Assembly (NCBI GenBank): GCA_900316795.1
Contig: ONEF01000006.1
Coordinates: forward strand, 1-64,000
Reading direction: 5' to 3'
From: an uncultured Bacteroidales bacterium
GTDB lineage: Bacteria; Bacteroidota; Bacteroidia; Bacteroidales; UBA932
Length of the DNA stretch: 64,000 nt
Shown here piece by piece: positions 38,409-45,174 of this stretch. The first letter of the stretch is position 1, and the number at the start of each line of letters is the position of its first letter. A program made the position numbers and the translations under genes. The notes under the pieces are model-generated. The model ran no database searches. It was not told the origin of the DNA and worked only from the letters and a program-made list of their open reading frames with translations.

Positions 38409-39032
38409 ATGCTGATAATAGGAATAGCCGGCGGAACAGGTTCCGGCAAGACAACGGTAGTAAGGAAGATAAAGAACCTCATGAAGGAGGAAGATGTGGC
38501 AGTTATCTCACAGGATTCCTACTACAAGGACAGCAGCCATCTGACTCCCGAGCAGAAGGCCGCAAACAACTTCGACCACCCGAATTCCATAGACTGGGAC
38601 CTTCTCGTTTCCGACCTTGCCAAACTTCGCAGCGGCCAGGCCATAGAGTCTCCGGTCTATTCCTATATAACTTGCTCAAGGTCAAAGACGGAGACCGTTC
38701 ACGTGGAGCCTGCCACCATCATAATAGTTGAGGGCATCCTCATCTTCACAAACGAGGAACTGAGGAAACTGTTCGACATCTCCATCTTTGTGGATGCCGA
38801 TGCAGACGACCGCCTGGGCCGTGTGATCCAGAGAGACATCGAGGAGCGTGGCAAGACCGTTCAGCAGGTGCTCAAACGCTATCAGGAAACCGTAAAGCCA
38901 ATGCACCTGCAGTTCATCGAGCCGAGCAAGAGGTACGCAGACATCATTGTCCCTCAAGGCGGGCACAACAGGGTTGCAATCAGTATCATCATCGCGACCA
39001 TAGAAAAAGCCCTCCTCACCAGGGGAGAGTAA
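38409..39032 (+). CDS. udk: Uridine kinase
   Basis: Phosphorylates uridine and cytidine in pyrimidine salvage. It has 207 residues, with the P-loop GIAGGTGSGKTTV, SQDSYYKD, FDHPNSIDWDLL and the family's VIVEGILIF. Length and motifs are normal. Confidence 0.95.
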   Translation: MLIIGIAGGTGSGKTTVVRKIKNLMKEEDVAVISQDSYYKDSSHLTPEQKAANNFDHPNSIDWDLLVSDLAKLRSGQAIESPVYSYITCSRSKTETVHVEPATIIIVEGILIFTNEELRKLFDISIFVDADADDRLGRVIQRDIEERGKTVQQVLKRYQETVKPMHLQFIEPSKRYADIIVPQGGHNRVAISIIIATIEKALLTRGE

Positions 39033-39071
39033 TTAATCTTCGGAAGCCGGAGGCGCAATTCGCGGAGGATA

Positions 39072-39845
39072 ATGGAAGAGAGGCCTGTAATATCGGATGA
39101 AGACCTGGAGCGGTTTGCCAAATCGGACAAGCTGAGCCGCCGCTCCGGCATCTATTTTACCGTCATCTTCCATCTTCTTCTCATTATAGTCCTTCTGATT
39201 TTCTCCATCTCCACCATAAGCAAGGGTGAAGTATCTTTCGTCACCGATTCCGAAGGCCAGCTCCACAAGCAAAGACAGGAGGAAGAAGAACGCCGTCAGG
39301 AGGAAATCAAGGCACTTGCCAAAGCCCAGCTTGAGGACCAGCTTGCCGGCCGCCCCGTCACGACCTACAGGGCCGTTGCCGTAAACCGGAGCAGTTCCCA
39401 GCTGAAAGACGACCGTAACACAGACGCGGACAAACTCTACAAAGACGCAGAAGACCTCCAGAACCGCATAAAAGAGGCCGCCAAAATCAAGATTCCGGAT
39501 GCAGCGGACAATGTGTCCGCCCCAGGCGAAAAGACCGAAGAAAAGGCCGAAACCGCAGCCTACAAAGGTCCATCAGTCCTTTACTGGATTCTTGACGGCA
39601 GGAGAGCCTTCTCCCTCCCGCTTCCGGTCTATAAATGCCGTGGCGGAGGAGATGTCACCATCCAGATTTATGTCGGAAGGAATGGCTATGTGCAGAAAGC
39701 CATAGTCCTGGGCGATGTGTCAGTTCCTGACGAGTGCATACGCAACGCTGCCCTCAATGCTGCCATGCGATCCCGTTTCTCCAAGAGCGATACTGCCGAT
39801 GACCCTCAGCTCGGCCAGATAACCTACAGATTTATAGCGCAATAA
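39072..39845 (+). CDS. TonB-like energy-transducer family protein
   Basis: A 257-residue protein with a single N-terminal membrane helix (about 25-48), a long charged coiled stretch (about 65-175, rich in Glu, Lys and Gln), and a C-terminal domain (about 180-257). The C-terminal domain has GGDVTIQIYVGRNGYVQKAIV and RNAALNAAMRSRF, resembling TonB C-terminal domains. It may deliver energy or link inner and outer membranes. TonB similarity is by motif only; it is convergent with galE, whose end is 2 bases away. Confidence 0.7.
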   Translation: MEERPVISDEDLERFAKSDKLSRRSGIYFTVIFHLLLIIVLLIFSISTISKGEVSFVTDSEGQLHKQRQEEEERRQEEIKALAKAQLEDQLAGRPVTTYRAVAVNRSSSQLKDDRNTDADKLYKDAEDLQNRIKEAAKIKIPDAADNVSAPGEKTEEKAETAAYKGPSVLYWILDGRRAFSLPLPVYKCRGGGDVTIQIYVGRNGYVQKAIVLGDVSVPDECIRNAALNAAMRSRFSKSDTADDPQLGQITYRFIAQ

Positions 39846-39846
39846 A

Positions 39847-40926
39847 TTAAAGGGTTTTCTGCCACTCCCAGGCGGAGCGGAGTACGTCCTCAATAGGGGT
39901 GTCTGCCTTCCAGCCTAGTTCCCTTTCTGCTTTTCTTGGATCTGCCCATACCTGCTCGATGTCTCCCTGCCTGCGTGGAGCAATCTCGTAAGGCAGGTTC
40001 ACGCCCGTGGCTTTCATAAACCCGTTCACAAGTTCCAGAACGCTGAGACCCTTTCCGGTTCCAAGGTTGAAGACAAACCAGCGGCCGGTCTTTGCCGCCT
40101 CAACATAAGTTGGTTCATCAATGACCTGAGCATCATTGCCGCAACCATCGCTGAGGAGTTTGTCAATGGCTTTCACATGGGCTTTTGCAAGATCCACAAC
40201 ATAGATGTAGTCTCTGATGCAGCTTCCGTCAGGGGTATTATAGTCGTTTCCGAAAACGTTCAGATGGTCCCTGATTCCTGCCGCGGTCTGAGTGACGAAC
40301 GGTACCAGGTTCTGCGGCACACCTCTCGGCAGCTCGCCGATAAGTGCTGAAGGATGTGCTCCTATTGGGTTGAAATACCTCAGGGCGCACACTTTAAGAT
40401 GCGGGAAAGCAATCACGCTGTCAGACAGAATCTCCTCCGCCATCTGCTTGCTTTTGCCGTAAGGAGAAAGACTCCTTTTAAGCGGAGCGTCCTCAGCGAT
40501 TGGCAGATGCTCCTTGTCCGGCTGGCCGTAAACGGTGCAGGAAGAAGAAAACACGATGTTGGCCTTCTTGCCTTTTTCTGTCATCAGCGATATAAGGTTC
40601 AGAAGAGAAACTATGTTGTTGCGGTAGTAGAGCAGAGGCTTGTCTATGCTCTCCCCAACTGCCTTGCAGGCAGCAAAATGCACTGCTCCAACAATGTCGG
40701 GATGCTTCTCGAATACCTTGCCGAATGCCTTTAGGTCTGAGCAGTCCGCTTCTTCAAAAGTTACCGGTTTCCCGAGTATCTTCCCGATTCGGTCTATAAC
40801 ATCTCTTTCTGAATTGTAGAAGTTGTCAACTCCCACAACATCGTAACCTGCCTGTGAAAGTTCAACCCAGGTATGTGAGCCGATATATCCGGCAGCTCCA
40901 GTAAGAAGTATTTTGCCTTTACCCAT
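39847..40926 (-). CDS. galE: UDP-glucose 4-epimerase
   Basis: Interconverts UDP-glucose and UDP-galactose with bound NAD. It has 359 residues, with the glycine motif GAAGYIGSHTWVEL, the catalytic SSSCTVYGQPD and YGKSK (YxxxK), and the C-terminal YEIAPRRQGDIEQVWADP. It is monocistronic, with a TAAATTTG promoter element upstream. Confidence 0.95.
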   Translation of the reverse strand: MGKGKILLTGAAGYIGSHTWVELSQAGYDVVGVDNFYNSERDVIDRIGKILGKPVTFEEADCSDLKAFGKVFEKHPDIVGAVHFAACKAVGESIDKPLLYYRNNIVSLLNLISLMTEKGKKANIVFSSSCTVYGQPDKEHLPIAEDAPLKRSLSPYGKSKQMAEEILSDSVIAFPHLKVCALRYFNPIGAHPSALIGELPRGVPQNLVPFVTQTAAGIRDHLNVFGNDYNTPDGSCIRDYIYVVDLAKAHVKAIDKLLSDGCGNDAQVIDEPTYVEAAKTGRWFVFNLGTGKGLSVLELVNGFMKATGVNLPYEIAPRRQGDIEQVWADPRKAERELGWKADTPIEDVLRSAWEWQKTL

Positions 40927-40964
40927 CGTAAGAATTTCTGTTTCAAAAAAATTAAGTTTCTATG

Positions 40965-40972
40965 CAAATTTA
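40965..40972 (-). promoter_or_regulatory. Promoter -7 element for galE
   Basis: On the minus strand this reads TAAATTTG (TAnnTTTG), 39 bases upstream of the galE ATG. Confidence 0.6.
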
Positions 40973-41073
40973 ACCATTTCAGTTGATTTTTTACCTCTCC
41001 AAGATGCTTTCCTTTTCAAAACCAGTACTTTTATACCAGCAGAAGTCCTCATCCTCATAAGAGAGGTGCCCCT

Positions 41074-41122
41074 CAGCGATGACCATTGAAGATTGGAGGT
41101 TTGGTTCAGCGAAGACCATTGA
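41074..41122 (+). repeat. Short direct repeat upstream of cysteine-rich lipoprotein gene
   Basis: CAGCGATGACCATTGA at 41074-41089 is repeated with one change at 41107-41122, 33 bases apart. The pair lies in the 258-base galE/lipoprotein gap, just upstream of the promoter at 41135. It could be a tandem duplication or a pair of regulator sites. Confidence 0.5.
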
Positions 41123-41134
41123 AAAACCTTAGGA

Positions 41135-41142
41135 TACTTTTG
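41135..41142 (+). promoter_or_regulatory. -7 promoter element TACTTTTG
   Basis: TACTTTTG matches TAnnTTTG and lies 43 bases before the ATG at 41185. It favours the MKKNIIAS start over the longer in-frame ATG at 41086, which would be upstream of the transcript start. Confidence 0.6.
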
Positions 41143-41184
41143 CGTATGAACGGAACAATAGAAACTATCATAAATAACAGAGTC

Positions 41185-42075
41185 ATGAAAAAGAACATTA
41201 TCGCTTCAATCGTCGGAGTAGCCGCAGCCGGTCTTCTCCTGACTTCTTGCTCAGGCAAACCTGAGAGCGTGACCGCCGTTGTAGCAGGTCCTGACGGACA
41301 GCCTGCTGCAGTAGTTGTAAAATATGCAAAAGCTGTTTCAGCAGAAAGCGTTTCAGCAGACGCTTTCCAGATTGAGGGTCAGGAAGTTGAGGCCGTGTTT
41401 GTTACAGACAAAGACATCACCGCTGCTCCTGAGAAGCCGGAATGCAAAGGCGAAAAACCAGAGTGTGACACTACAAAGGCTTGCCCAGATGCAAAAGCTG
41501 AATGCGACAAAGCAAAAGCTGAATGCGACAAAGCAAAGCCAGAGTGCGACGGCCAGCACAAAGACTGCGCAAAAGAGGCCCAGTGCGATTCAACCAAGGC
41601 TCAGTGCGATTCATCAAAAGTTGAGTGCGAAAAGGCAGCAAAGCCGGAGTGCGAAGGTCCTAAGAGCGTTGACGGACAGTTTGTAGTTATCGTTCTTAAG
41701 AAAGCTTGCCCTGAAAAGCCAGCTTGCGACAAGGCCAATGCAGAGTGCGATTCCACCAAGGCCGCTTGCCCAGAAGCAAAAGCAGAATGCGACTCAGCCA
41801 AGGCATGCCCAGAGGCTGCCGCTAAGTGCGACTCATCAAAAGTTGAGTGCGAGAAGGCCGGAAAGCCTGAGTGCAAAGAAGGCAAATCTGAGAAGTGCCC
41901 TGAGATTGCAGTTCCTGCAGTTAGTGTAAAACAGGTCAAGGACATCAAAGCTGCTGACGGTTCTGCTTTGAAGGCATGGAGTAAAGCCTTCCCTGCAACC
42001 AAAGCCGTTCCTTGCTTCAAGAAAGGTCCAAAGCATCACCACCATCACGGTGAGGCTTGCAAAGGTGGGGAATAG
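41185..42075 (+). CDS. Lipoprotein with heptad-spaced cysteine ladder and His cluster
   Basis: A 296-residue predicted lipoprotein; the signal peptide ends LLTS-C22. Two cysteine-rich blocks stand out. Block 1 has cysteines at 87, 94, 100, 107, 114, 121, 128, 134, 141, 148 and 156. Block 2 has them at 175, 181, 188, 195, 202, 208, 215, 222, 230 and 238. Spacing is almost always 6-8 residues, in units like AECDKAK. Between and around the blocks are short beta-like segments (ADAFQIEGQEVEAVFV, GQFVVIVLKKA) that resemble an Ig-like fold of the kind seen at the N-terminus of Bacteroides esterases, as if the cysteine repeats were inserted into it. The tail has five consecutive histidines (284-288) and C292. 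Metal binding or disulfide stacking is inferred; no family was recognised. Confidence 0.85.
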   Translation: MKKNIIASIVGVAAAGLLLTSCSGKPESVTAVVAGPDGQPAAVVVKYAKAVSAESVSADAFQIEGQEVEAVFVTDKDITAAPEKPECKGEKPECDTTKACPDAKAECDKAKAECDKAKPECDGQHKDCAKEAQCDSTKAQCDSSKVECEKAAKPECEGPKSVDGQFVVIVLKKACPEKPACDKANAECDSTKAACPEAKAECDSAKACPEAAAKCDSSKVECEKAGKPECKEGKSEKCPEIAVPAVSVKQVKDIKAADGSALKAWSKAFPATKAVPCFKKGPKHHHHHGEACKGGE

Positions 42076-42214
42076 GCGATGGTGCCTTGTAACTGACTGA
42101 TTGTCAGCGTATCCCTAAAAGCACCCCTCGTTTTTGCGGGGGTGCTTTTTGTATATATCTGGGAATGAGGTTATTACAAGTCACTATCGCCGAGGCAAGT
42201 CACCATCGCCGAAG
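42075..42214. repeat. ~140-bp inverted-repeat-bounded element, copy A
   Basis: Aligns over its length with copy B at 42815. It begins GGCGATGGTGCCTTG and ends CAAGTCACCATCGCCG, nearly an inverted repeat. It contains a hairpin-T-run terminator, then GGGAATGAGGTT, then two 19-base subrepeats (42177-42195 and 42196-42214). Its left edge overlaps the last base of the stop codon of the cysteine-rich gene, and its right edge lies 7 bases from the 3' end of the flavoprotein gene. It looks like a MITE-type or REP-type element. Confidence 0.75.
42117..42150 (+). terminator. Terminator carried inside repeat copy A
   Basis: The stem AAAAGCACCCC / GGGGTGCTTTTT, with loop TCGTTTTTGCG, is 42 bases after the cysteine-rich gene and probably ends its transcript. 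The same hairpin, with one stem change, is in copy B at 42858-42891. Confidence 0.8.
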
Positions 42215-42221
42215 CTGGGCT

Positions 42222-42761
42222 TTATCTGATGCTGCGGCCCAGATCATAGGCGGCCTTGAGCTTCGGGTTGCCTTCTATTTCCCGCATGTTGTTCACTCCG
42301 CCGCAGAAAACGGTTCCGGCCAGTCGGCTTTCTGGATAGCACTCTATCCATCCTTCAAGACCTTGCACCGCACGTTTAGGGGTAGATTCTTCATCTTCAG
42401 CCGCCGTAGCCAGAAGATAAACATCGCGGAACTTGTAGTCTAGAGGATACATTGCGTTCATTCGGTCTATGAGAGTTTTCATCTGGCCGCTCATCTCATA
42501 GTAGTAGATAGGAGTTGCCCAAACTACAACATCGGAGTCCAGGACTTCTGCCATTATAGCATTTACGTCGTCAGCTATGACGCATCGTCCAAGTTTCTGG
42601 CAGGCGAGACATCCTTTGCAGAACTGTATCTCTTTTCCTGAAAGTGAAATTTTCCTGACATTGTTCCCGGCTGCTTTTGCGCCTTCCACAAAACTGTCGG
42701 CCAGCATGTCGCTGTTTGAACCTTGCCTGAGGCTCGTTGAAATGACTGTTATTTTTTTCAT
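42222..42761 (-). CDS. Flavodoxin-like NAD(P)H/FMN reductase family protein
   Basis: A 179-residue FMN-dependent protein: the FMN loop STSLRQGSNSDML near the N-terminus, then FCKGCLACQKLGRCVI with three or four cysteines, and VVVWATPIYYYEMSGQMKTLIDRM. It is homologous to the protein at 5239, but distinct. The ATG at 42761 is chosen because the promoter element TATCTTTG at 42794-42801 would place the longer in-frame start (42848) upstream of transcription. The gene with its promoter is bracketed by repeat copies A and B. Confidence 0.87.
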   Translation of the reverse strand: MKKITVISTSLRQGSNSDMLADSFVEGAKAAGNNVRKISLSGKEIQFCKGCLACQKLGRCVIADDVNAIMAEVLDSDVVVWATPIYYYEMSGQMKTLIDRMNAMYPLDYKFRDVYLLATAAEDEESTPKRAVQGLEGWIECYPESRLAGTVFCGGVNNMREIEGNPKLKAAYDLGRSIR

Positions 42762-42793
42762 CGCGATTATTTCTGTAATTAAGTTTTCGGGGA

Positions 42794-42801
42794 CAAAGAT
42801 A
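42794..42801 (-). promoter_or_regulatory. Promoter -7 element for flavoprotein gene
   Basis: On the minus strand this reads TATCTTTG, 32 bases upstream of the ATG at 42761 and just inside repeat copy B. Confidence 0.6.
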
Positions 42802-42814
42802 CTAAATTCTGCCT

Positions 42815-42957
42815 CGGCGATGGTGCCTTGTAAATGGCTGAATATCAAGGCTCCCCTAAAAGCGCCCCTTGTTTTTGCGGGGGTGCTTTTTGAAAGTATC
42901 TGGGAATGAGGTTGTTACAGAGCGCCATCGCCGGAGCAAGGCACCATCGCCGAAGCA
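42815..42957. repeat. ~140-bp inverted-repeat-bounded element, copy B
   Basis: Direct-orientation copy of the element at 42075. Its ends are a perfect 16-base inverted repeat: CGGCGATGGTGCCTTG (42815-42830) and CAAGGCACCATCGCCG (42937-42952). Inside are the GC hairpin with T run (42858-42891) and GGGAATGAGGTT. No coding capacity is visible. It occupies much of the otherwise gene-free stretch 42762-43236. Confidence 0.75.
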
Positions 42958-42964
42958 GGGCACG

Positions 42965-43010
42965 CCGGGCAGGTATGATCGCTGAGGCGAGCAGGCACCA
43001 CCGGGCAGGT
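42965..43010 (+). repeat. Short direct repeat CCGGGCAGGT
   Basis: CCGGGCAGGT at 42965-42974 recurs at 43001-43010, separated by the GC-rich string GCTGAGGCGAGCAGGCACCA. It lies right after repeat copy B and may be part of a decayed extension of it. Confidence 0.4.
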
Positions 43011-43102
43011 TTCCCTTTGGGGAGAATCGTTGATGGCAGTAAAGTATTTATTTTCAGTAAATTTTGAAATTCCGATTTTTCTAAAATTGCATTGTAAACT
43101 GT

Positions 43103-43185
43103 CCGGCAGTTGGAATGTGGCTTGGTTGCAGATAGCCGGCAGTTGGAATGTGGCTTGGCTTGGTTGCAAATAGCCGGGAGTTGGG
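43103..43185 (+). repeat. Tandem repeat of ~33-38 bp
   Basis: A unit beginning CCGGCAGTTGGAATGTGG and ending with GGTTGCAGATAG runs 43103-43135. It is repeated as a 38-base variant with an extra CTTGG at 43136-43173, and a third partial unit CCGGGAGTTGGG begins at 43174. It is noncoding and upstream of the small ORF at 43237. Confidence 0.7.
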
Positions 43186-43236
43186 CTTGACTTAGCTTGA
43201 TTTAACGACTTAACTGAGACTTTAATTCTAAACGAT

Positions 43237-43401
43237 ATGAAAAGGATTTATAAACAACCTTATAATGCATTTACTACAGGACGCGGGTTGAGATTTGAAG
43301 CAGTTGCAGAAGGAACTACTTTGACTTGCAAGAAGACTTTTACAAATGACATAACATTCAACCGCGGAGCCGTTTATACAGTGAACGCAACGTTTGAATA
43401 G
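43237..43401 (+). CDS. Small ORF, 54 residues, unknown
   Basis: ATG to TAG encodes a basic 54-residue peptide beginning MKRIYKQPYNAF and ending YTVNATFE, with a single cysteine in TLTCKKTF. Its ending TFNRGAVYTVNATF suggests beta strands. There is no signal peptide or recognisable family, and no convincing promoter. It ends 5 bases from the 3' end of the convergent radical SAM gene. Codon use looks like coding sequence by eye, but coding status needs conservation evidence. A role as peptide substrate of the radical SAM enzyme is possible but unsupported. Confidence 0.45.
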   Translation: MKRIYKQPYNAFTTGRGLRFEAVAEGTTLTCKKTFTNDITFNRGAVYTVNATFE

Positions 43402-43406
43402 GCTAG

Positions 43407-44696
43407 TCAGGTGTTTGTGCGGCGGTAGTGGCAGCTGAGTGGATTCTTCAACTCAGAGATTTTTAAGGTGCTCTGCGGGGAAGAATGATCGTTGATGGTA
43501 ATGGAATCTGGTGAGGCGTGCCAGTTGTGCATTCCGCCGCCAAGGCAGTTTTTGAATTGAGGGCATCTGGAGCAGGTGCCCTTTTTTGCCCAGTTCCGGT
43601 TGCGGAAGACCTGGAACTTGTTTTCCCAGACCTCATACAGGTTATCGCGATAGATATTGCCCTGTGAGAAGAGGTCCCTGTCTATGTTGGGGCAGGCGCA
43701 GATGCTCCCGTCTATAAGGACGGATGCTATGTTCACTCCGGCGTGGCAGAAAAAGCGTACAGGACGCACTTTCTCCTCATATTTTCCCAGATAACCTTCA
43801 CAGCTGAAGGTAACCTCCATATATGCAGGCCTGCCTGAGCCATTGGCACCAGTTTTAGCGTCATTTGCAGGAATGTTGGTGTTATGTATGTTTGCAGGGG
43901 GCGGGGAATGCTTGGGCTTTGAGCGTTTGGCGGCGATGAAATCCATCAGTTGGACCATTTCCTGGTTAGAAAGATGGAGGTCTGGTTCCTGTGTAGCCCG
44001 GCCTATAGGGATGATGGTGAATATCCTCCAGCGTTTGACGCCGAGACTCAGGAGGGTGCTGTAGATTTCTTCCATCTGAGGTAGGTTGCGTTTGTTTACG
44101 CAAGTTACAACGTCAAAGTCCAGGCGGCGTTCCTTGGCTGCAATGCTTATGGCTCTGATGGCATTATCGTAGCTCTTGGGATTGCCCCTCATCCAGTTGT
44201 GCGTTTCTCCTATGCCGTCCAGGCTGATTGTCAGGGCGTTCATGCCGGCAGCCATCAGGCGGCGGTGCATTTCTTCAGTGTAGAAGAACCCGTTGGAGAC
44301 CATGCTCCAGTAATGGCCCCGGCGGCGGATTTCCTTTCCTATGCGGTCTATGTCAGGCCGGAGCAGAGGTTCTCCTCCTGTCAGGACAACCGTCAGGCGG
44401 CGGGTGTTGAATCTTTGACTGCCGGCTTTCCCTCTGCCGGACTTCTGATTGAAAGATTTCGGTTGCTGAGAGCCAGACGCCGGTTGCTTTTCTGAATGTC
44501 CTGGGTTCGGAATGGTGTCCAGGGCCTTGAGGAAATCCTCCAGCGGCATGTCCTGGTCTTTGGCTGAGGTAAAGCAGTCGCTTCCGCAGTGGCGGCAAGA
44601 GAGATTGCATCTCTGGGTACATTCCCAGAAAAGGTAATTCAGCTCGTGGACCTTAGTCTCGAGAGAGCGGAATCTCCTGAAAAGAAAAGGAAGCAT
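43407..44696 (-). CDS. Radical SAM/SPASM enzyme of the rSAM-lipoprotein system
   Basis: A 429-residue enzyme. The radical SAM cluster cysteines are C30-x3-C34-x2-C37 (CNLSCRHC), followed by VLTGGEPLLRPD. A C-terminal SPASM domain binds extra Fe-S clusters (FFCHAG, ICACPNID, CSRCPQFKNCLGG). It matches the Bacteroidetes family paired with a small lipoprotein (TIGR04133/TIGR04134, from memory), and indeed the next gene upstream is such a lipoprotein. The modification performed is unknown. Two low-complexity hydrophilic linkers (about 65-95 and 265-290) interrupt the core. Its ATG overlaps the lipoprotein TAA by one base (TAATG), so translation is coupled. Confidence 0.88.
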   Translation of the reverse strand: MLPFLFRRFRSLETKVHELNYLFWECTQRCNLSCRHCGSDCFTSAKDQDMPLEDFLKALDTIPNPGHSEKQPASGSQQPKSFNQKSGRGKAGSQRFNTRRLTVVLTGGEPLLRPDIDRIGKEIRRRGHYWSMVSNGFFYTEEMHRRLMAAGMNALTISLDGIGETHNWMRGNPKSYDNAIRAISIAAKERRLDFDVVTCVNKRNLPQMEEIYSTLLSLGVKRWRIFTIIPIGRATQEPDLHLSNQEMVQLMDFIAAKRSKPKHSPPPANIHNTNIPANDAKTGANGSGRPAYMEVTFSCEGYLGKYEEKVRPVRFFCHAGVNIASVLIDGSICACPNIDRDLFSQGNIYRDNLYEVWENKFQVFRNRNWAKKGTCSRCPQFKNCLGGGMHNWHASPDSITINDHSSPQSTLKISELKNPLSCHYRRTNT

Positions 44697-45067
44697 TATT
44701 CAGCCTTGTCAAGGACAACCAAAGCTTTGCCTGAAGGGCCTGGAAAGGCTTTGTTGGCTTTGTACCCATCAGCCTCCACGCTGAATACAACACTGGTTTG
44801 TTCAGGGTTGTAAAGGTACATAAGAGCTGTTCCGTCTGGTTCCGTAACAGTACTGTCTGACCAATAGACCGCAGATTCATCCAGTTTGGCGTAGATTTTG
44901 GCGTTGCTTATAGGATTTCCTTCATTGTCTGTCACTTCAAAACTGAATTCCTGTTCGGCAAGGTTTCTCTGGTATCCGGGGCCGGTGCCATAACAAGCTT
45001 GGAAGATAAACAATGCGGTTGTAAGAGAACAGCCTTTCAGAAAATTTCTAAACCACCTGAATTTCAT
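44696..45067 (-). CDS. Radical SAM-associated lipoprotein
   Basis: A 123-residue lipoprotein with signal peptide and lipid cysteine C25 (LFIFQAC). The mature part has a CnaB/carboxypeptidase-regulatory-like beta fold: FSFEVTDNEGNPISNAKIYAK, then DGTALMYLYNPEQ and FSVEADGYKA. It is the partner and likely target of the adjacent radical SAM/SPASM enzyme, though which residue is modified is unknown. It is the first gene of the two-gene operon, whose second start overlaps its stop. Confidence 0.85.
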   Translation of the reverse strand: MKFRWFRNFLKGCSLTTALFIFQACYGTGPGYQRNLAEQEFSFEVTDNEGNPISNAKIYAKLDESAVYWSDSTVTEPDGTALMYLYNPEQTSVVFSVEADGYKANKAFPGPSGKALVVLDKAE

Positions 45068-45109
45068 AGCTCAAAGTATTAAGTGAAAATCGCTGAGTAT
45101 AACTTTCTC

Positions 45110-45117
45110 CAAAGATA
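45110..45117 (-). promoter_or_regulatory. Promoter -7 element for lipoprotein-rSAM operon
   Basis: On the minus strand this reads TATCTTTG, 42 bases upstream of the lipoprotein ATG. Confidence 0.6.
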
Positions 45118-45129
45118 GCACTTTTTGAA

Positions 45130-45137
45130 TAACTTTG
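45130..45137 (+). promoter_or_regulatory. -7 promoter element TAACTTTG for AI-2E permease gene
   Basis: TAACTTTG fits TAnnTTTG and lies 37 bases before the ATG at 45175. It forms a back-to-back pair with the minus-strand element at 45110-45117. Confidence 0.6.
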
Positions 45138-45174
45138 CAATCGGACATAGGTTGTTTCAAATTATTATCGCGAT

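Noticed and set aside
41440..41900. Cysteine-codon repeats as a possible CRISPR or noncoding repeat array
   Set aside because: The repeats are 21-base, in frame and translate to a consistent AECDKAK pattern; there are no spacers of constant length, and no cas genes are seen in the window.
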